Source: Paractinoplanes maris (GTDB taxonomy: Bacteria; Actinomycetota; Actinomycetes; Mycobacteriales; Micromonosporaceae). Taken from it: a stretch of 64,000 nucleotides of DNA. A program made the translations under genes and the position numbers. Every line of letters starts with the position of its first letter. Within the stretch, counting starts at the first letter, position 1. The notes beneath the pieces were generated by a model. That model had not been told where the DNA came from. It saw only the letters and a program-made list of their open reading frames with translations, and ran no database searches. The stretch covers positions 496,001 to 560,000 of the forward strand of contig NZ_JALPVL010000004.1 in the NCBI RefSeq assembly GCF_023544465.1, given 5' to 3'. Of this stretch, positions 32,630 through 42,276 are shown piece by piece.

Positions 32630-35600
32630 GAAGGGGCCAGCCGGGGCATCCGAGCGATGCGCTCCAGCAGGGTCTCGAGGTCGGGACCGGAATCCGCGAC
32701 GATCCATTTCGGCAGGGCCGGCAGGGGTGGCCCCGGAGGCAGCCGCACGCCGGTGAGCCGGCGGTAGGCGTCGCGATATTCCAGGCTGGGCGCCCTCTCG
32801 TACAGCCTGCGGTAGATGTCGGCAGCCTTATTCCGGGCCTCGTCGTCCTGCGGGTTCGCCCGCCAGGCGGCATCAAGCAGCGCCGCGACCTGGTGAGGTT
32901 CGGTCCAGCGGTCGGCCGCCTTACGCAGCGCGCCGGCCGCGAAGGTGGCGTCGATCTCACCGCGGTCCACCCGCAGTCGCACGGCCAGGATGTACGGGTT
33001 GACCTGGGCGTCGCGCTCGTCGTGCCGTTCGGCCACCCGGAGCGCCTCGGCGTTCAAGCGCTCCGCAGTCGACAGGCGACCCGCGTCCAAGTGCAGGCGA
33101 GCCAACCGGTGCAGCGAATCGCCGAGATAGTGCGGCGCGTCCAGCTCACGGGCCAACGGAATGGAAAGTTCCAGCAGACGTTGCGCTTCATCGATGCGGC
33201 CCTCGGCCGTGGCGATTGCCCCGAGGCCGTTCACCTGGTCGATCACGGGAATCCAGTCGCGCAGCTCAACAGTGATTCGCAGTGAATACATCGCGCACGC
33301 GCGGGCTCGGACGAAGTCGCCTTCCTCCCGGTAGATCTCACCCATGTTGCCGACGGTGATTCCGGCGGTGGGACGGTCGCCGATGTCGCGCGCCACATCC
33401 AGGGCTCGCCGGTAACAGCCGACAGCCTGGCTGTGGTCGGCGTTTCTCCAGAACGCCCAGCCGAGGTTGTTGGCACCGTGCAGCATCCAGTGCCGGTCGC
33501 CGGCTTGTTCGGCAGTCGAGAATGCCCGGCTCAAGTGGCTGAGTGCCTCTTCGGCCCGGGCGGAATTGAGAAGGCACAGCCCCAGATGGTTGAGTGCGGC
33601 GCACATCGCGGGCAAGTCACCGGCTGCAGTGGCCATCGCGAGATGTCGGCGGGCCATGGCTATTGCCTCGCCGTATTCGCCCTGACGGTAGAGCACGAAC
33701 GTCATTCGATCCATGGTGCGCGACAAGCCCTCAGCGTCGCCAAGGAGCTCGAAGCCGTCGAGTGCTCGCTCCAGCCAGTTCAAGGACTCGGCGTGCGAGC
33801 TGGTGTACATGAGTAGGTCACCCAACTGCCGTTGCCCGGCGGCGACGATATCGCGGCGTGCGGTGAGTTCAGCGGCTCCTATCGCCAACCGATAGTGGCG
33901 TTCGGCTTCGGACCACTGGCCGGTGAGCTGCTGGACGGTGCCGATCTCGATATGCAGCGCGGCTTGTTCGGCGTCGGGCAGGAGAGGGAGCAGCCGCTCG
34001 TAGAAGTGAGTCGCCGCCTCGTTGGCGAAGATCGCCTTGGCCCTATCACCCGCAGCTCGGAACCAGATCCGCTGCTTGTCGAGCCGGTCGGTACGAGCGT
34101 AATGGTGAGCCAGCAGGTCCACGTATTGAATGAGGTGGTCGGCGAACATCGTCTCGATAAAGTGCCCGGCTCTCTCGTGCAGAATTGCGCGGGTGTCGTA
34201 GGTGATGCTCCGGTACGCCGTCTCCTGCGTGATCTGGTGCTTGAATTCGTACTCCGGCTCGCCTCCCGAGGCCACCCGAGGAGTGAGTTCCAGTGTGTGC
34301 AGCCGGCTGAGGTGGGCGGCGACCTGGGCCGGCGAGCCGGCGGCCGGATAGACCGAGGCGATCCATGGCGGTTGGAATCGGCGGCCGATCACGCTGGCCA
34401 CTTTGATAGCAGCTTTCTCGTCCTCGGTCAGCTGATCGATGCGGGCCATTACCAAGCGTTGCAAGCTGTCCGGAAGCTGCAGTGCGGCCAGCCCTGCCGG
34501 GTCGGCCGGATCGACGTCGGTGCCGTGCAGATATGCGACGAGCTCTTCGATATAGAAGGCGTTACCGCCCGCCTGCTCATCGATCTGAGCGACCAATTTG
34601 CCGGCCACTGCTGTGTCGCGGCCGTACCGCTCGCTCAGCCGCAGCGTAGCCAATTGCCGGGCGTCCGAACTCGTCATTTGGGCGAGGCGCACGACGGTCA
34701 CGTGATTGGTCTCGATCAGCACGGTCGGCAGTGGTTCCCGTGAGGTCGCCAGGAGCAGCACCGGAAGGTGCGCGAGGCGGCCGGCAAGCAGGTTGAGCAG
34801 GCTAAGCGAGGCGGGGTCGATCCAGTGGCAGTCTTCGAACATCAACACGATCGGTCCGCGGGCGGCGCGCTCGTGAAGGCAGGCCAGCAAGGTGGAGCGC
34901 AGCAGCACATCGCGTCCGGCTTGGTCGAGCTGGACGGTCAGGTCGTTGTCGGGCATGGGCAGGTCGATGACGGCGGCAACCAGCGGCGCATGTTGGCCGG
35001 TGCCGTCGTAGCGGGCGATCCGTCGGGTGAGCGCCGTCCGCTGCTCATCAAGTGTCAGCGTCGGATCGATCTCCAACAGGTCCCGCCAGATCGAGCGCCA
35101 CACCAGATAGCTGGAGCTGATGCCGTGCGAGCGGCAACTGCCGCCGTAGCCGGTAAAGCCCAGCTTCTCGGTCAGGCGGCAGGTCTCGGCGACCAAGCGG
35201 GATTTGCCGATGCCGGCTTCACCGTGAATCCAGACGATGTGCCCTTGGCCTGCGAGCGATTCGTGCACGAGCTTGCGCAGTCGCGTCATCTCGGCCGCGC
35301 GCCCGACCAGCGCCCCTGAGGCGGGAGCGGGCAGCGGGCTTGTCGGCGTGGACTCGTGCAGGGCCTGGACCGCCCAGGCGGGAATCAGCGCCGACTTACC
35401 CTTCGCGGTGATCTTGACTTCACTGGCCACGACCAGGTCTCGTACGCGCTCGAACGTGGGTCGGTCGATCAAAAGGTGGCCGGAGGGGGCCGCCTGCATG
35501 AGTCGTGCGGCGAGGATGACCGCGTCGCCGACCACCGCGTACTCACGGCGCACATCGGAACCCACCTCGCCGCAGAAGACCGGTCCGGTCGTGACGCCGC

Positions 35601-36672
35601 CACCCTGGGCGCCGCCCGGCAGTGCCAGCAGCTCGAGGCAGCAGCGCAGCGCCCGTTCCTCGTCATTCTCGTAGCTGACCGGCGTGCCGAAGACGGCTAC
35701 CAGCACGGTGCCCTTGTCGTCGGCCATCAGGTGCCGCAAGTGACCGCCGTAATGGTCGATCACCCTGACCCCGTCGGCCAGGTAGCGCTGCAGCGCCTCG
35801 ACCGTGGTCGAGTCGTCGATCGACAGGTCAGGCAGCCGGACGAAGGCGGTGGTGACCTTGCGGTGCTCATTGACCAGTTCGTGCCGTCCGAAGCGGAGCC
35901 TGGTGCGGATCGCTGGGTGTAGGAAGGGCTCGATCAGCCGCTCCAACTGGGCTGTGGGCGGTGCGGCTGGGGCAAACGGAGGATCCGGTGTCAGGAGCGG
36001 ACCAGCGACCTGCCGGAGGGCGGGGTCGATCACGATCTCGCCCCGATCGGCTCGATGCAGTGCGTCGATCGCTCCTTCGAGTGCCGGGCCCGCGATGAGG
36101 TGTTGCAAACGGGTATCGGGATCACCGAGCAGCATGAGCAGTACCGGCCCCGCGGCCATACCGACCCTGATGGTGAGGGAGCGGGAGCCGTCGGACGTGG
36201 GGACCGGAACCACCTCAGCGGTAGCTTCCCTGATCAACTCGGCGCAGTGAATGGCCCTCCGGGCTACCGCTGCCGCTGTCTCCGCTGAGTAGTCGAACAT
36301 GCCGACCAGGGCGTCGCCCGCGAAGTCGACCACACTTCCACCGGACGCGGCGATTGCGTCGGCGGTGACCTCGAACCATCGGTTGATGATGCGCGTCAAT
36401 TGCTCGGTGCCGTAGCTGCCTGAGTCCGCGAAGCTTTCGGTCAGCGCGGTGAAGCCCACCACGTCGGCATAGAGCACCACCGCCTCAGCCCTCTGAGTCA
36501 CTGGCGGGTTGCTGACACTCTCGATCGTCAGCAGCAGCCGCAAAGTATGTTCAGGCAGGTAGGAACGCCAGGTCGCGGCCAGCTCAGACACGATCCTCGA
36601 CGATGGGGTCCCCGGCGGCTCCTGCGTCACGGGTTGTGCGGCCACCCTTCTGATCCTACTGTCGAGGATCAA
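32626..36672 (-). CDS. Large adenylate/guanylate-cyclase-domain ATPase-TPR regulator
   Basis: A 1348-residue cytoplasmic protein. Class III cyclase homology domain 1 (about 60-210) keeps metal Asps in LYADVVGFTALTE and VDFAGDALVGMF. A second, weaker cyclase-like domain lies at 265-420 (MADDKGTVLVAVFGTPVSY, VGDAVILAARLMQA). An AAA/STAND ATPase follows (about 445-760) with Walker A HGEAGIGKSRLV (near 492) and Walker B LMFEDCHWIDPA. TPR-like helices fill 850-1340 (ALNHLGLCLLNSARAEEAL). Such LuxR-less STAND proteins integrate signals by nucleotide-dependent oligomerisation. Base usage is slightly less GC-skewed than that of its neighbours. Whether it makes cAMP needs testing. Confidence 0.87.
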   Translation of the reverse strand: MILDSRIRRVAAQPVTQEPPGTPSSRIVSELAATWRSYLPEHTLRLLLTIESVSNPPVTQRAEAVVLYADVVGFTALTESFADSGSYGTEQLTRIINRWFEVTADAIAASGGSVVDFAGDALVGMFDYSAETAAAVARRAIHCAELIREATAEVVPVPTSDGSRSLTIRVGMAAGPVLLMLLGDPDTRLQHLIAGPALEGAIDALHRADRGEIVIDPALRQVAGPLLTPDPPFAPAAPPTAQLERLIEPFLHPAIRTRLRFGRHELVNEHRKVTTAFVRLPDLSIDDSTTVEALQRYLADGVRVIDHYGGHLRHLMADDKGTVLVAVFGTPVSYENDEERALRCCLELLALPGGAQGGGVTTGPVFCGEVGSDVRREYAVVGDAVILAARLMQAAPSGHLLIDRPTFERVRDLVVASEVKITAKGKSALIPAWAVQALHESTPTSPLPAPASGALVGRAAEMTRLRKLVHESLAGQGHIVWIHGEAGIGKSRLVAETCRLTEKLGFTGYGGSCRSHGISSSYLVWRSIWRDLLEIDPTLTLDEQRTALTRRIARYDGTGQHAPLVAAVIDLPMPDNDLTVQLDQAGRDVLLRSTLLACLHERAARGPIVLMFEDCHWIDPASLSLLNLLAGRLAHLPVLLLATSREPLPTVLIETNHVTVVRLAQMTSSDARQLATLRLSERYGRDTAVAGKLVAQIDEQAGGNAFYIEELVAYLHGTDVDPADPAGLAALQLPDSLQRLVMARIDQLTEDEKAAIKVASVIGRRFQPPWIASVYPAAGSPAQVAAHLSRLHTLELTPRVASGGEPEYEFKHQITQETAYRSITYDTRAILHERAGHFIETMFADHLIQYVDLLAHHYARTDRLDKQRIWFRAAGDRAKAIFANEAATHFYERLLPLLPDAEQAALHIEIGTVQQLTGQWSEAERHYRLAIGAAELTARRDIVAAGQRQLGDLLMYTSSHAESLNWLERALDGFELLGDAEGLSRTMDRMTFVLYRQGEYGEAIAMARRHLAMATAAGDLPAMCAALNHLGLCLLNSARAEEALSHLSRAFSTAEQAGDRHWMLHGANNLGWAFWRNADHSQAVGCYRRALDVARDIGDRPTAGITVGNMGEIYREEGDFVRARACAMYSLRITVELRDWIPVIDQVNGLGAIATAEGRIDEAQRLLELSIPLARELDAPHYLGDSLHRLARLHLDAGRLSTAERLNAEALRVAERHDERDAQVNPYILAVRLRVDRGEIDATFAAGALRKAADRWTEPHQVAALLDAAWRANPQDDEARNKAADIYRRLYERAPSLEYRDAYRRLTGVRLPPGPPLPALPKWIVADSGPDLETLLERIARMPRLAPS

Positions 36673-36712
36673 TCATCACTCTCGGCGCGTCTGTCGCCAA
36701 TGGGGAGAAGTC

Positions 36713-37312
36713 ATGGCTGTGGGCACCAGCGACGCCACCTTCCAACTGATCGGCGCGTGTGTCCATTCACTTCGGTTCGCCTTCGGGGCTCCCATCGGAT
36801 ACCCCTACGCGACTCCGCTGCCGAGTGAGGACAACGACCGGCCGCCGGCCCTGTTCCGCCGGATCCAGGTGGTCTCACCGCCGCCCACCCGCGGCGGGGC
36901 CAAATGGCAGACGGGCATGAAGCTGGCTGAGCAGCCGTTCGACCCGGAGACCGGGGCCGGCAAGCTCGCCGACGTCACTTGCGAAGAGGGTGTTCCTTCG
37001 CTCGACGTGCCGGAAGCCGGCTCGATCGTTCTTGACGAGTGGTTCCGGATCGAGCAGCGGCAGGCCGAGGTCGACTTCCCAGGGAAGGACCACGGCCGAT
37101 ACGCGCTCTCGATCAAGTACTGGAACCCCATCCCCGACGGGGAGACGTCCACGAAGAAGCCGGTCGCCTACTACAACGACAAGGTGACGCTCGAGTGGCA
37201 CCGCGACGTCACGGTGGGTGACTGGATTGCGGTCAGTTTCGATGCCTTCTACCCGCCGGAGCGGGACAGTGCTGACCTACTGATGCAGATCGCCGAGTGT
37301 GACTGCCGCTGA
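36713..37312 (+). CDS. Protein of unknown function, 199 residues
   Basis: I do not recognise this protein. It has no signal peptide or transmembrane helix. The N-terminus has LIGACVHSLRFAFGAPIGYPYATP, the middle is charged (PPPTRGGAKWQ, FRIEQRQAEVDFPGKDHGRY), and the C-terminus is beta-rich (VTLEWHRDVTVGDWIAVSFDAF) and ends in a cysteine pair, AECDCR. Codon third positions fit a real gene. It starts 40 bases from the divergent cyclase-ATPase gene, so the two may share a regulatory region. The stop is 30 bases from the convergent XRE/NB-ARC regulator. Confidence 0.65.
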   Translation: MAVGTSDATFQLIGACVHSLRFAFGAPIGYPYATPLPSEDNDRPPALFRRIQVVSPPPTRGGAKWQTGMKLAEQPFDPETGAGKLADVTCEEGVPSLDVPEAGSIVLDEWFRIEQRQAEVDFPGKDHGRYALSIKYWNPIPDGETSTKKPVAYYNDKVTLEWHRDVTVGDWIAVSFDAFYPPERDSADLLMQIAECDCR

Positions 37313-37342
37313 GGCTTCGCCTCCTGCCGAGGGAAATGGTGT

Positions 37343-39601
37343 TCACCGGCCGGTGAGGCGCTCCACCTCGGCCAGGCGTTCGCGCAGGGCGGGGGAGTTG
37401 GGGGCCCGGACGCCCATCCGCGCCAGCAGGTCTCGTACGGTCTGCAGGTCGTGGGCGGCCTGGGCGGTGTCGCCGAGGTGGGCGTACACCTGGGCTCTTT
37501 GCGACAGCGCGGTCAGCAGGGGATAGGACGGGTGGTCGAGACGCTCGGCCACCGCGACCGACTCGGTGACCCGGCCCAGGGCGCTCTCCCAGCGCTGGGC
37601 GCCGATCTCGATGACCGTCAGGAACGAACGGGCCACCGCCTCGATGAACAGCGCGATGTGCTCGGGCGGTGCCGTGGCCGGGTCGGTCACCGCCGCGATG
37701 GCGCCGTCGAACAGGGTGATCGCGTCGTCGGCCGGGCCGATCGCCTGGACGGCCAGGGCCTGCAGCAGGAGGCTGTTGGGCAGGCCCTCGCGGTCGCCGG
37801 CGGCCCGGAAGTGGGCGACGGCGGCTTGTGCGTGGCCGAGCACCTCGGTCCACAGCTCCTGGCGGCTCAGCGCCCACCCCACGTAGTAGAGCGTCCAGCC
37901 GATCTGGCGTTCGTCGCCCGAGCGCTCCGCGCAGCCGAGGGCGAGCCGGGCGTGCTCCAGCGCCTTCTCCGGTTGGTTGAGGCAGACGATGTGCACCCAG
38001 GCCAGGTAGCCGAGGTGTGCGGCCCGCAGCCGGTCGTCGCCGAGTCGTTCGGCGGCCCGGCTCGACAGCGTGAAGACGTTCACCCAGTGCGGCCAGGTGG
38101 GCCAGCCGTCCGAGAACCAGTGCAGCGACTCGGCCACGTCGATGACCCGCTGGTCGTCGCCGTCGCGGGCGGCCTGGCGCAGCGCGGGCAGCCAGTTCTC
38201 GGCCTCGCGGCGCAACCAGTCGCCGGCCTGGGCCTCCGACTGCGGGCCGGCCAGGAGGGCCGGGGCGGCCGGCGGGGCCGGGGACTCCGGCTCGAAGAAG
38301 CGGCCGGCCCGCACGACGGTGTCCAGCAGCCAGGTGTCGCGGCGGCGGATCGCGGCCGTCCGGGCGGCCGCGTCCTCCTCCCGGTCGAGCTCCCGCCCGG
38401 CATAGAGACGCAGCAGGTCGTGGAACTCGAGCCGGCCGTCCGGTCGCTGCTCCAGCAGGGACACCTCGACCAGCTCGTCCAGGGCCTGCTCGGTCGCCGG
38501 CACCGTCTCCTCGGCCAGCACGCTCGCCAGCTCCACGCCGGTCGACGGGCCCGGCACCAGGGCCAGCCGGCGGAAAACGCGCTGGGCGACCGGGCTGAGC
38601 TGCTGATAGGACAGGGTGAAGGCGGCCTTGATCTCGAGGTCGCCGGCGGTCAGGGCGTCGAGCCGCTGCTCCTCGGCGGCCAGCCGGGTGACCAGGTCGT
38701 CGAGTGTCCATCCGGGGCGGCTGAGCAGTCTGTTGCCGGCGATGCGGAGCGCCAGCGGCACGTTGACGCAGAGCTCGGCCAGGCGGCGCAGGCTCTCCGG
38801 GGCGGCCTGCTCGTCGAGGATGGCGGCCAGCAGGCGTACGGCGTCGTCCTCGGGTAACGCGTCGAGGCGCAGCCGGCGTACGCCTTCCAGGCCGCTCAGG
38901 GCCCGGCGGCTGGTCACCAGCACGACGGTGGGACCGCTCGGCGGCAGGACCGGGCGCACCTGGGTCTCGGTCATCGCGTTGTCGAGCACCACCACGAGAC
39001 GCCGCCCGCGAATCAGCGTGTGCCACAGCGCGGCCGCCTCGTCGACCTCGCGGGGGACCGCGATCTGCTCGGCGCTGACCGCCCGGATCAGCCGGCCCAG
39101 CACGGTGGCCGGGGCCAGCGGCCGGGCGTCGAGCCCGCGCAGGTCGACGAAGAGGCGCGCGTCGGCCGGCCACGACCGGGCGGCCTGGACGGCGAGCGAG
39201 GTCTTGCCCACGCCGGGCGCCCCGCTGATCACCACCACCGGGGCCGGTGCGTGCTCGTGGGCGCCGGTCGTCCACGCCGAGACCTGGGCCAGCTCACCGG
39301 CCCGGCCGGTGAAGTCGGCGACCTCGCGGGGGAGCGGCAGACCACCGGCCGTGGTGGGCGCGGTGGGCCGGCGGCCGGCCCGGGCGGCGGCGAACAGTGC
39401 GGCGCGCTCGTCGGCGGTGACCTTCAGCCCGTCGGCGACCGCCTCGACCGTGCGCACTCGCGGACTGCGGCTGACTCCCCGCTCCATGTCGCTGATCGCC
39501 CGGTCGGTGACGCCGGACGCCTCGGCGAGCTGCTCGAGGGTGAGGTCGGCCGCAAGTCGCAGCCGCCGCAGGAGGACACCGAAGGGAACGTCCTCAGCCA
39601 T
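37343..39601 (-). CDS. XRE-NB-ARC-TPR (AfsR-like without SARP) regulator
   Basis: A 752-residue STAND-type regulator. It has an XRE helix-turn-helix at residues 8-62 (LTLEQLAEASGVTDRAISDM). An NB-ARC ATPase follows with Walker A SGAPGVGKTSLAV (about 128-136) and Walker B RLVVVLDNAMTE, plus a winged-helix region near 345-400 (YQQLSPVAQRVFRRLALVPG). TPR-like helical repeats occupy 480-740. These proteins bind ATP, oligomerise on a signal and regulate nearby or secondary-metabolism genes. It faces the GAF-SpoIIE gene across a divergent 207-base gap. No sensor domain other than the TPRs is evident. Confidence 0.88.
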   Translation of the reverse strand: MAEDVPFGVLLRRLRLAADLTLEQLAEASGVTDRAISDMERGVSRSPRVRTVEAVADGLKVTADERAALFAAARAGRRPTAPTTAGGLPLPREVADFTGRAGELAQVSAWTTGAHEHAPAPVVVISGAPGVGKTSLAVQAARSWPADARLFVDLRGLDARPLAPATVLGRLIRAVSAEQIAVPREVDEAAALWHTLIRGRRLVVVLDNAMTETQVRPVLPPSGPTVVLVTSRRALSGLEGVRRLRLDALPEDDAVRLLAAILDEQAAPESLRRLAELCVNVPLALRIAGNRLLSRPGWTLDDLVTRLAAEEQRLDALTAGDLEIKAAFTLSYQQLSPVAQRVFRRLALVPGPSTGVELASVLAEETVPATEQALDELVEVSLLEQRPDGRLEFHDLLRLYAGRELDREEDAAARTAAIRRRDTWLLDTVVRAGRFFEPESPAPPAAPALLAGPQSEAQAGDWLRREAENWLPALRQAARDGDDQRVIDVAESLHWFSDGWPTWPHWVNVFTLSSRAAERLGDDRLRAAHLGYLAWVHIVCLNQPEKALEHARLALGCAERSGDERQIGWTLYYVGWALSRQELWTEVLGHAQAAVAHFRAAGDREGLPNSLLLQALAVQAIGPADDAITLFDGAIAAVTDPATAPPEHIALFIEAVARSFLTVIEIGAQRWESALGRVTESVAVAERLDHPSYPLLTALSQRAQVYAHLGDTAQAAHDLQTVRDLLARMGVRAPNSPALRERLAEVERLTGR

Positions 39602-39809
39602 GGCTCCACCCTTTCACGCGGGCCGGTCCGGCTCGCCGCATGTGGCCTGCGTAACAGCGGAATATCCGGCGTTCGTCCCGAACCAGGAGCCAACGGGCGG
39701 GCCAAGGTCCGTCGATCGCATCTTCCAGGCAAGACGACAGTAAAATGGCGGATGCACGGTCGCGCTCGGATCGGCAGGCTCTTAACCACGAACTGGGGGG
39801 AGCAGATCG
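39602..39809. promoter_or_regulatory. Divergent intergenic region between XRE/NB-ARC regulator and GAF-SpoIIE gene
   Basis: A 207-base gap with no gene that I can support. It contains GGGGGGAG just before the ATG at 39810, a plausible ribosome site, and presumably promoters for both flanking genes. No clear operator repeat was seen. Confidence 0.4.
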
Positions 39810-41075
39810 ATGTTGACCGAGCGGAAACCCGTCCTGATGGAACCTGCCGCCATGGCTTCGACCGGCATGGCTTCGACCGGCATGGCATCCGTGCAGAGCG
39901 ACGCGGCCCTGCGCCGCAGCCGCCTGCTGTTGCACGCCAGCGAGGCGCTGGCCGCCACGTCCACCACCGCCGACGTCCTGGCAACTGTTCCGGTCCTGCT
40001 GCGCGACGCGCTGTCCGCGACGCACGTCGCCGTCGTGCTGGCCGGCGTCACCCCGAGCCCGCGGGCCGGCGCCGCCGCCACCGTCTCCGACGTGCTGACC
40101 GGAGTGGCGATCCGCGACCGCCACTCGCAGTACTACGGGTGCACGATGGACCTCACCGTCGTCCACCCGGGACTCGCCGAGGGCCTCGACGACCTCGGCT
40201 GGCAGGCCGTGGTCTGCGCGCCGCTGCCCGACCTGGCCGGCGCCGTGCTGATCGCGTGGGACGAACCGCAGACGTTCTACGTCTTCGATCGGGCGGTCAT
40301 CGCCACGCTCGCCCTCTACATCGGCCAGGCACTCGACCGGGCGGTCAAGCACGACGCCCGGGCCGCGGTCACCGAGACCCTGCAGCAGGCGATGCTGTCC
40401 GAGCTGCCCGACGTCGACGACTACGATCTGGCGGCCTATTACCGGGCCGCGACCTCCCAGCGGGTCGGCGGCGACTGGTACGACGTGATCCCCGGCCCGA
40501 ACGACCGGCTGGCCCTGGTCATCGGCGACGTGGTCGGCCACGACACGGCCGCCGCGGCCAAGATGGGCCAGCTGCGCAACATGCTGCGGGCCTACCTGGT
40601 CGACCGCCGCGAACCGCCGTCCGCGCTGCTGCGCCGCCTCGACGCGGCCAACCACGCGCTCGGCGAGGCCACCATGGCCACAGCGGTCGTCGCCTTCATC
40701 GACCGCGCACCCAGCGGCGGACACCGCCTGCGCTGGTCGAACGCCGGCCACCCGCCGCCGGTGGTCATCCAGCCCGACGGCCAGGTGCGCGCCCTGACCG
40801 GCAACGACATGCTGCTCGGCGCCCGCCGCGGCACGCCGCGCCACACCTACACGGCCCCGCTGCCACCCGGCTCGACGGTCCTGCTGCACACCGACGGCCT
40901 GGTCGAGAACCGGGGGCACCACATCGACGAGGGCTTCGCCCGCCTCTACCAGCGCCTGCGGATCCGCAACTTCGGCATGCCGCGCGACCTGCTGGCCCGC
41001 CTGGCCGGCGAGATGCCCGTCGACCGGGCCGACGACATCGCGATGCTGGCCGTCCGCATCCCCGGCCGGCTCTGA
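39810..41075 (+). CDS. GAF-like SpoIIE-type (PP2C) phosphatase
   Basis: A 421-residue soluble phosphatase. After an odd repetitive N-terminus (MASTG twice), a GAF-like domain spans about 35-175. A PP2C/SpoIIE domain runs from about 190 to 420, with GGDWYDVI, GDVVGHD, SNAGHPPPVVI, LLHTDGLVEN and DDIAMLAV, so the metal ligands are intact. It is the third RsbU-like phosphatase in the window and differs in its sensor. The substrate is expected to be an anti-anti-sigma factor encoded elsewhere. It lies 14 bases from the convergent FAD monooxygenase stop. Confidence 0.87.
   Translation: MLTERKPVLMEPAAMASTGMASTGMASVQSDAALRRSRLLLHASEALAATSTTADVLATVPVLLRDALSATHVAVVLAGVTPSPRAGAAATVSDVLTGVAIRDRHSQYYGCTMDLTVVHPGLAEGLDDLGWQAVVCAPLPDLAGAVLIAWDEPQTFYVFDRAVIATLALYIGQALDRAVKHDARAAVTETLQQAMLSELPDVDDYDLAAYYRAATSQRVGGDWYDVIPGPNDRLALVIGDVVGHDTAAAAKMGQLRNMLRAYLVDRREPPSALLRRLDAANHALGEATMATAVVAFIDRAPSGGHRLRWSNAGHPPPVVIQPDGQVRALTGNDMLLGARRGTPRHTYTAPLPPGSTVLLHTDGLVENRGHHIDEGFARLYQRLRIRNFGMPRDLLARLAGEMPVDRADDIAMLAVRIPGRL
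39852..39890 (+). repeat. 15-bp in-frame tandem repeat at a phosphatase N-terminus
   Basis: About 2.6 copies of ATGGCTTCGACCGGC, encoding MASTG twice and then MAS. Each copy begins with ATG, so several alternative start codons sit in one frame. The true start of the phosphatase could be any of them. Confidence 0.8.
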
Positions 41076-41088
41076 GGAGTCCGCGCCG

Positions 41089-42267
41089 TCAGCCGGGCAG
41101 TTCGCGGTCCGCCGCCGGTCCGGCGGTCAGCTTGGTGGTCAGGGAGCGGACCAGCGGCAGGGCGGCCACCTTGGTGCCCCACCGCAACGCCTGCACGCCG
41201 GCTCGGGACCGGGGCGCGGCGATCCGGGGGACGCCGGGCGGCAGGCGCTGGGCGTCGTCGACCAGCGGCCGCATCCACTCCTCGTAGCGGGCGAAGGCCT
41301 CGGCCGGCTCGTGCTGGGAGAGGAACGCCGCCAGGACGTACGCGCCGGTGAGCGCGAGCGACGTGCCGCCACCGCCGATCGGGGTGACGCACCAGGCCGC
41401 GTCGCCGAGCAGGACGACCCGGCCGCGATGCCACGTGGGCGCGTGGACCTGCCGGAGCCAGTCGACGTAGAGATCGTCGGCGGCCTCGAAGCCGTCCAGG
41501 ATGCGCGGCACCTCCCAGCCCAGGTCGGCGAACCGCCGGCACAGCTCGCGCCGGATCTCGTACGGGCTCAGACCCTCGAGCACCGGGCTGTCCGACCGGA
41601 AGGTGAGCATGGCCCGCGTGCCCCCGACGTCGTCGGGCCGCAGCGAGATCTGCCGGGCGCCCGGCACGACCAGGCACTGCCACCAGTCATCGTCCTGCGG
41701 CTCGCGCTCGATCGTGCCGTACGTGATGTACATGCCGAGGGCGCGCTCCCGCACCTCGTCACCGAACACCAGACCCCGCGTGCGCGAGCCCGGTCCCTCG
41801 GCCACCACGACGAGGTCGAACCGCTCCCGCCCGCCGGCCAGGGTGACGTCGACCCCGTCGCCGTCCTGCTCCACCGCGGTGATCTCGTCGCCGAACCGCC
41901 AGGTGACCGTGTCCGGGCAGGCGTCGACGATCAGCCGCGACAGCGCGCCCCGCAGGATCTCGAGCTCGGCGGTGGGCCCGTCGGCCGCACCGGGCGGGCC
42001 GACCGGGAACTCGGAGACCACCGCGCCCGCCTCGTCGACGAACCGGGTGCCGACCTCGCCCGTGTTGCGCCCGCGGACGGCGTCCTCGAGACCCATCCGC
42101 CGCACGACTTCGCGTGCGGTCGCCCGTACGTCGATGTTCTGCCCGCCCTCGCGCAGAACCGGCGCCCGCTCCACCACGGTGACCCGGCACCCGGCCCGCG
42201 CCAGCCAGTACGCCGCCGCGGGCCCGGCGATGCTCGCGCCCGTGACCAGTACGCGTGTCTCCACGTG
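41089..42267 (-). CDS. FAD-dependent aromatic-type monooxygenase
   Basis: A 392-residue flavoprotein of the PHBH-like group. It has the N-terminal FAD-binding strand RVLVTGASIAGPAAAYWLARAG, the DG-type motif LVVVAEGPGSRTRG and the GD motif VVLLGDAAWCVTPIGGGGTS. The family hydroxylates or oxidises small aromatic or polyketide-like compounds with NAD(P)H and oxygen. GTG at 42267 is preferred because GGGAGGG lies directly upstream; a TTG nine bases further out is the alternative. It is divergent from a MarR regulator whose likely operators lie between the two genes, so inducible detoxification or biosynthetic tailoring is plausible. Confidence 0.9.
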   Translation of the reverse strand, partial: HVETRVLVTGASIAGPAAAYWLARAGCRVTVVERAPVLREGGQNIDVRATAREVVRRMGLEDAVRGRNTGEVGTRFVDEAGAVVSEFPVGPPGAADGPTAELEILRGALSRLIVDACPDTVTWRFGDEITAVEQDGDGVDVTLAGGRERFDLVVVAEGPGSRTRGLVFGDEVRERALGMYITYGTIEREPQDDDWWQCLVVPGARQISLRPDDVGGTRAMLTFRSDSPVLEGLSPYEIRRELCRRFADLGWEVPRILDGFEAADDLYVDWLRQVHAPTWHRGRVVLLGDAAWCVTPIGGGGTSLALTGAYVLAAFLSQHEPAEAFARYEEWMRPLVDDAQRLPPGVPRIAAPRSRAGVQALRWGTKVAALPLVRSLTTKLTAGPAADRELPG

Positions 42268-42276
42268 CCCTCCCAA

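Noticed and set aside
37233..39275. A 680-residue minus-strand frame overlapping the XRE/NB-ARC regulator
   Set aside because: It is a different frame of the same region; the 752-residue frame has Walker motifs, helix-turn-helix and TPRs, and this one has none.
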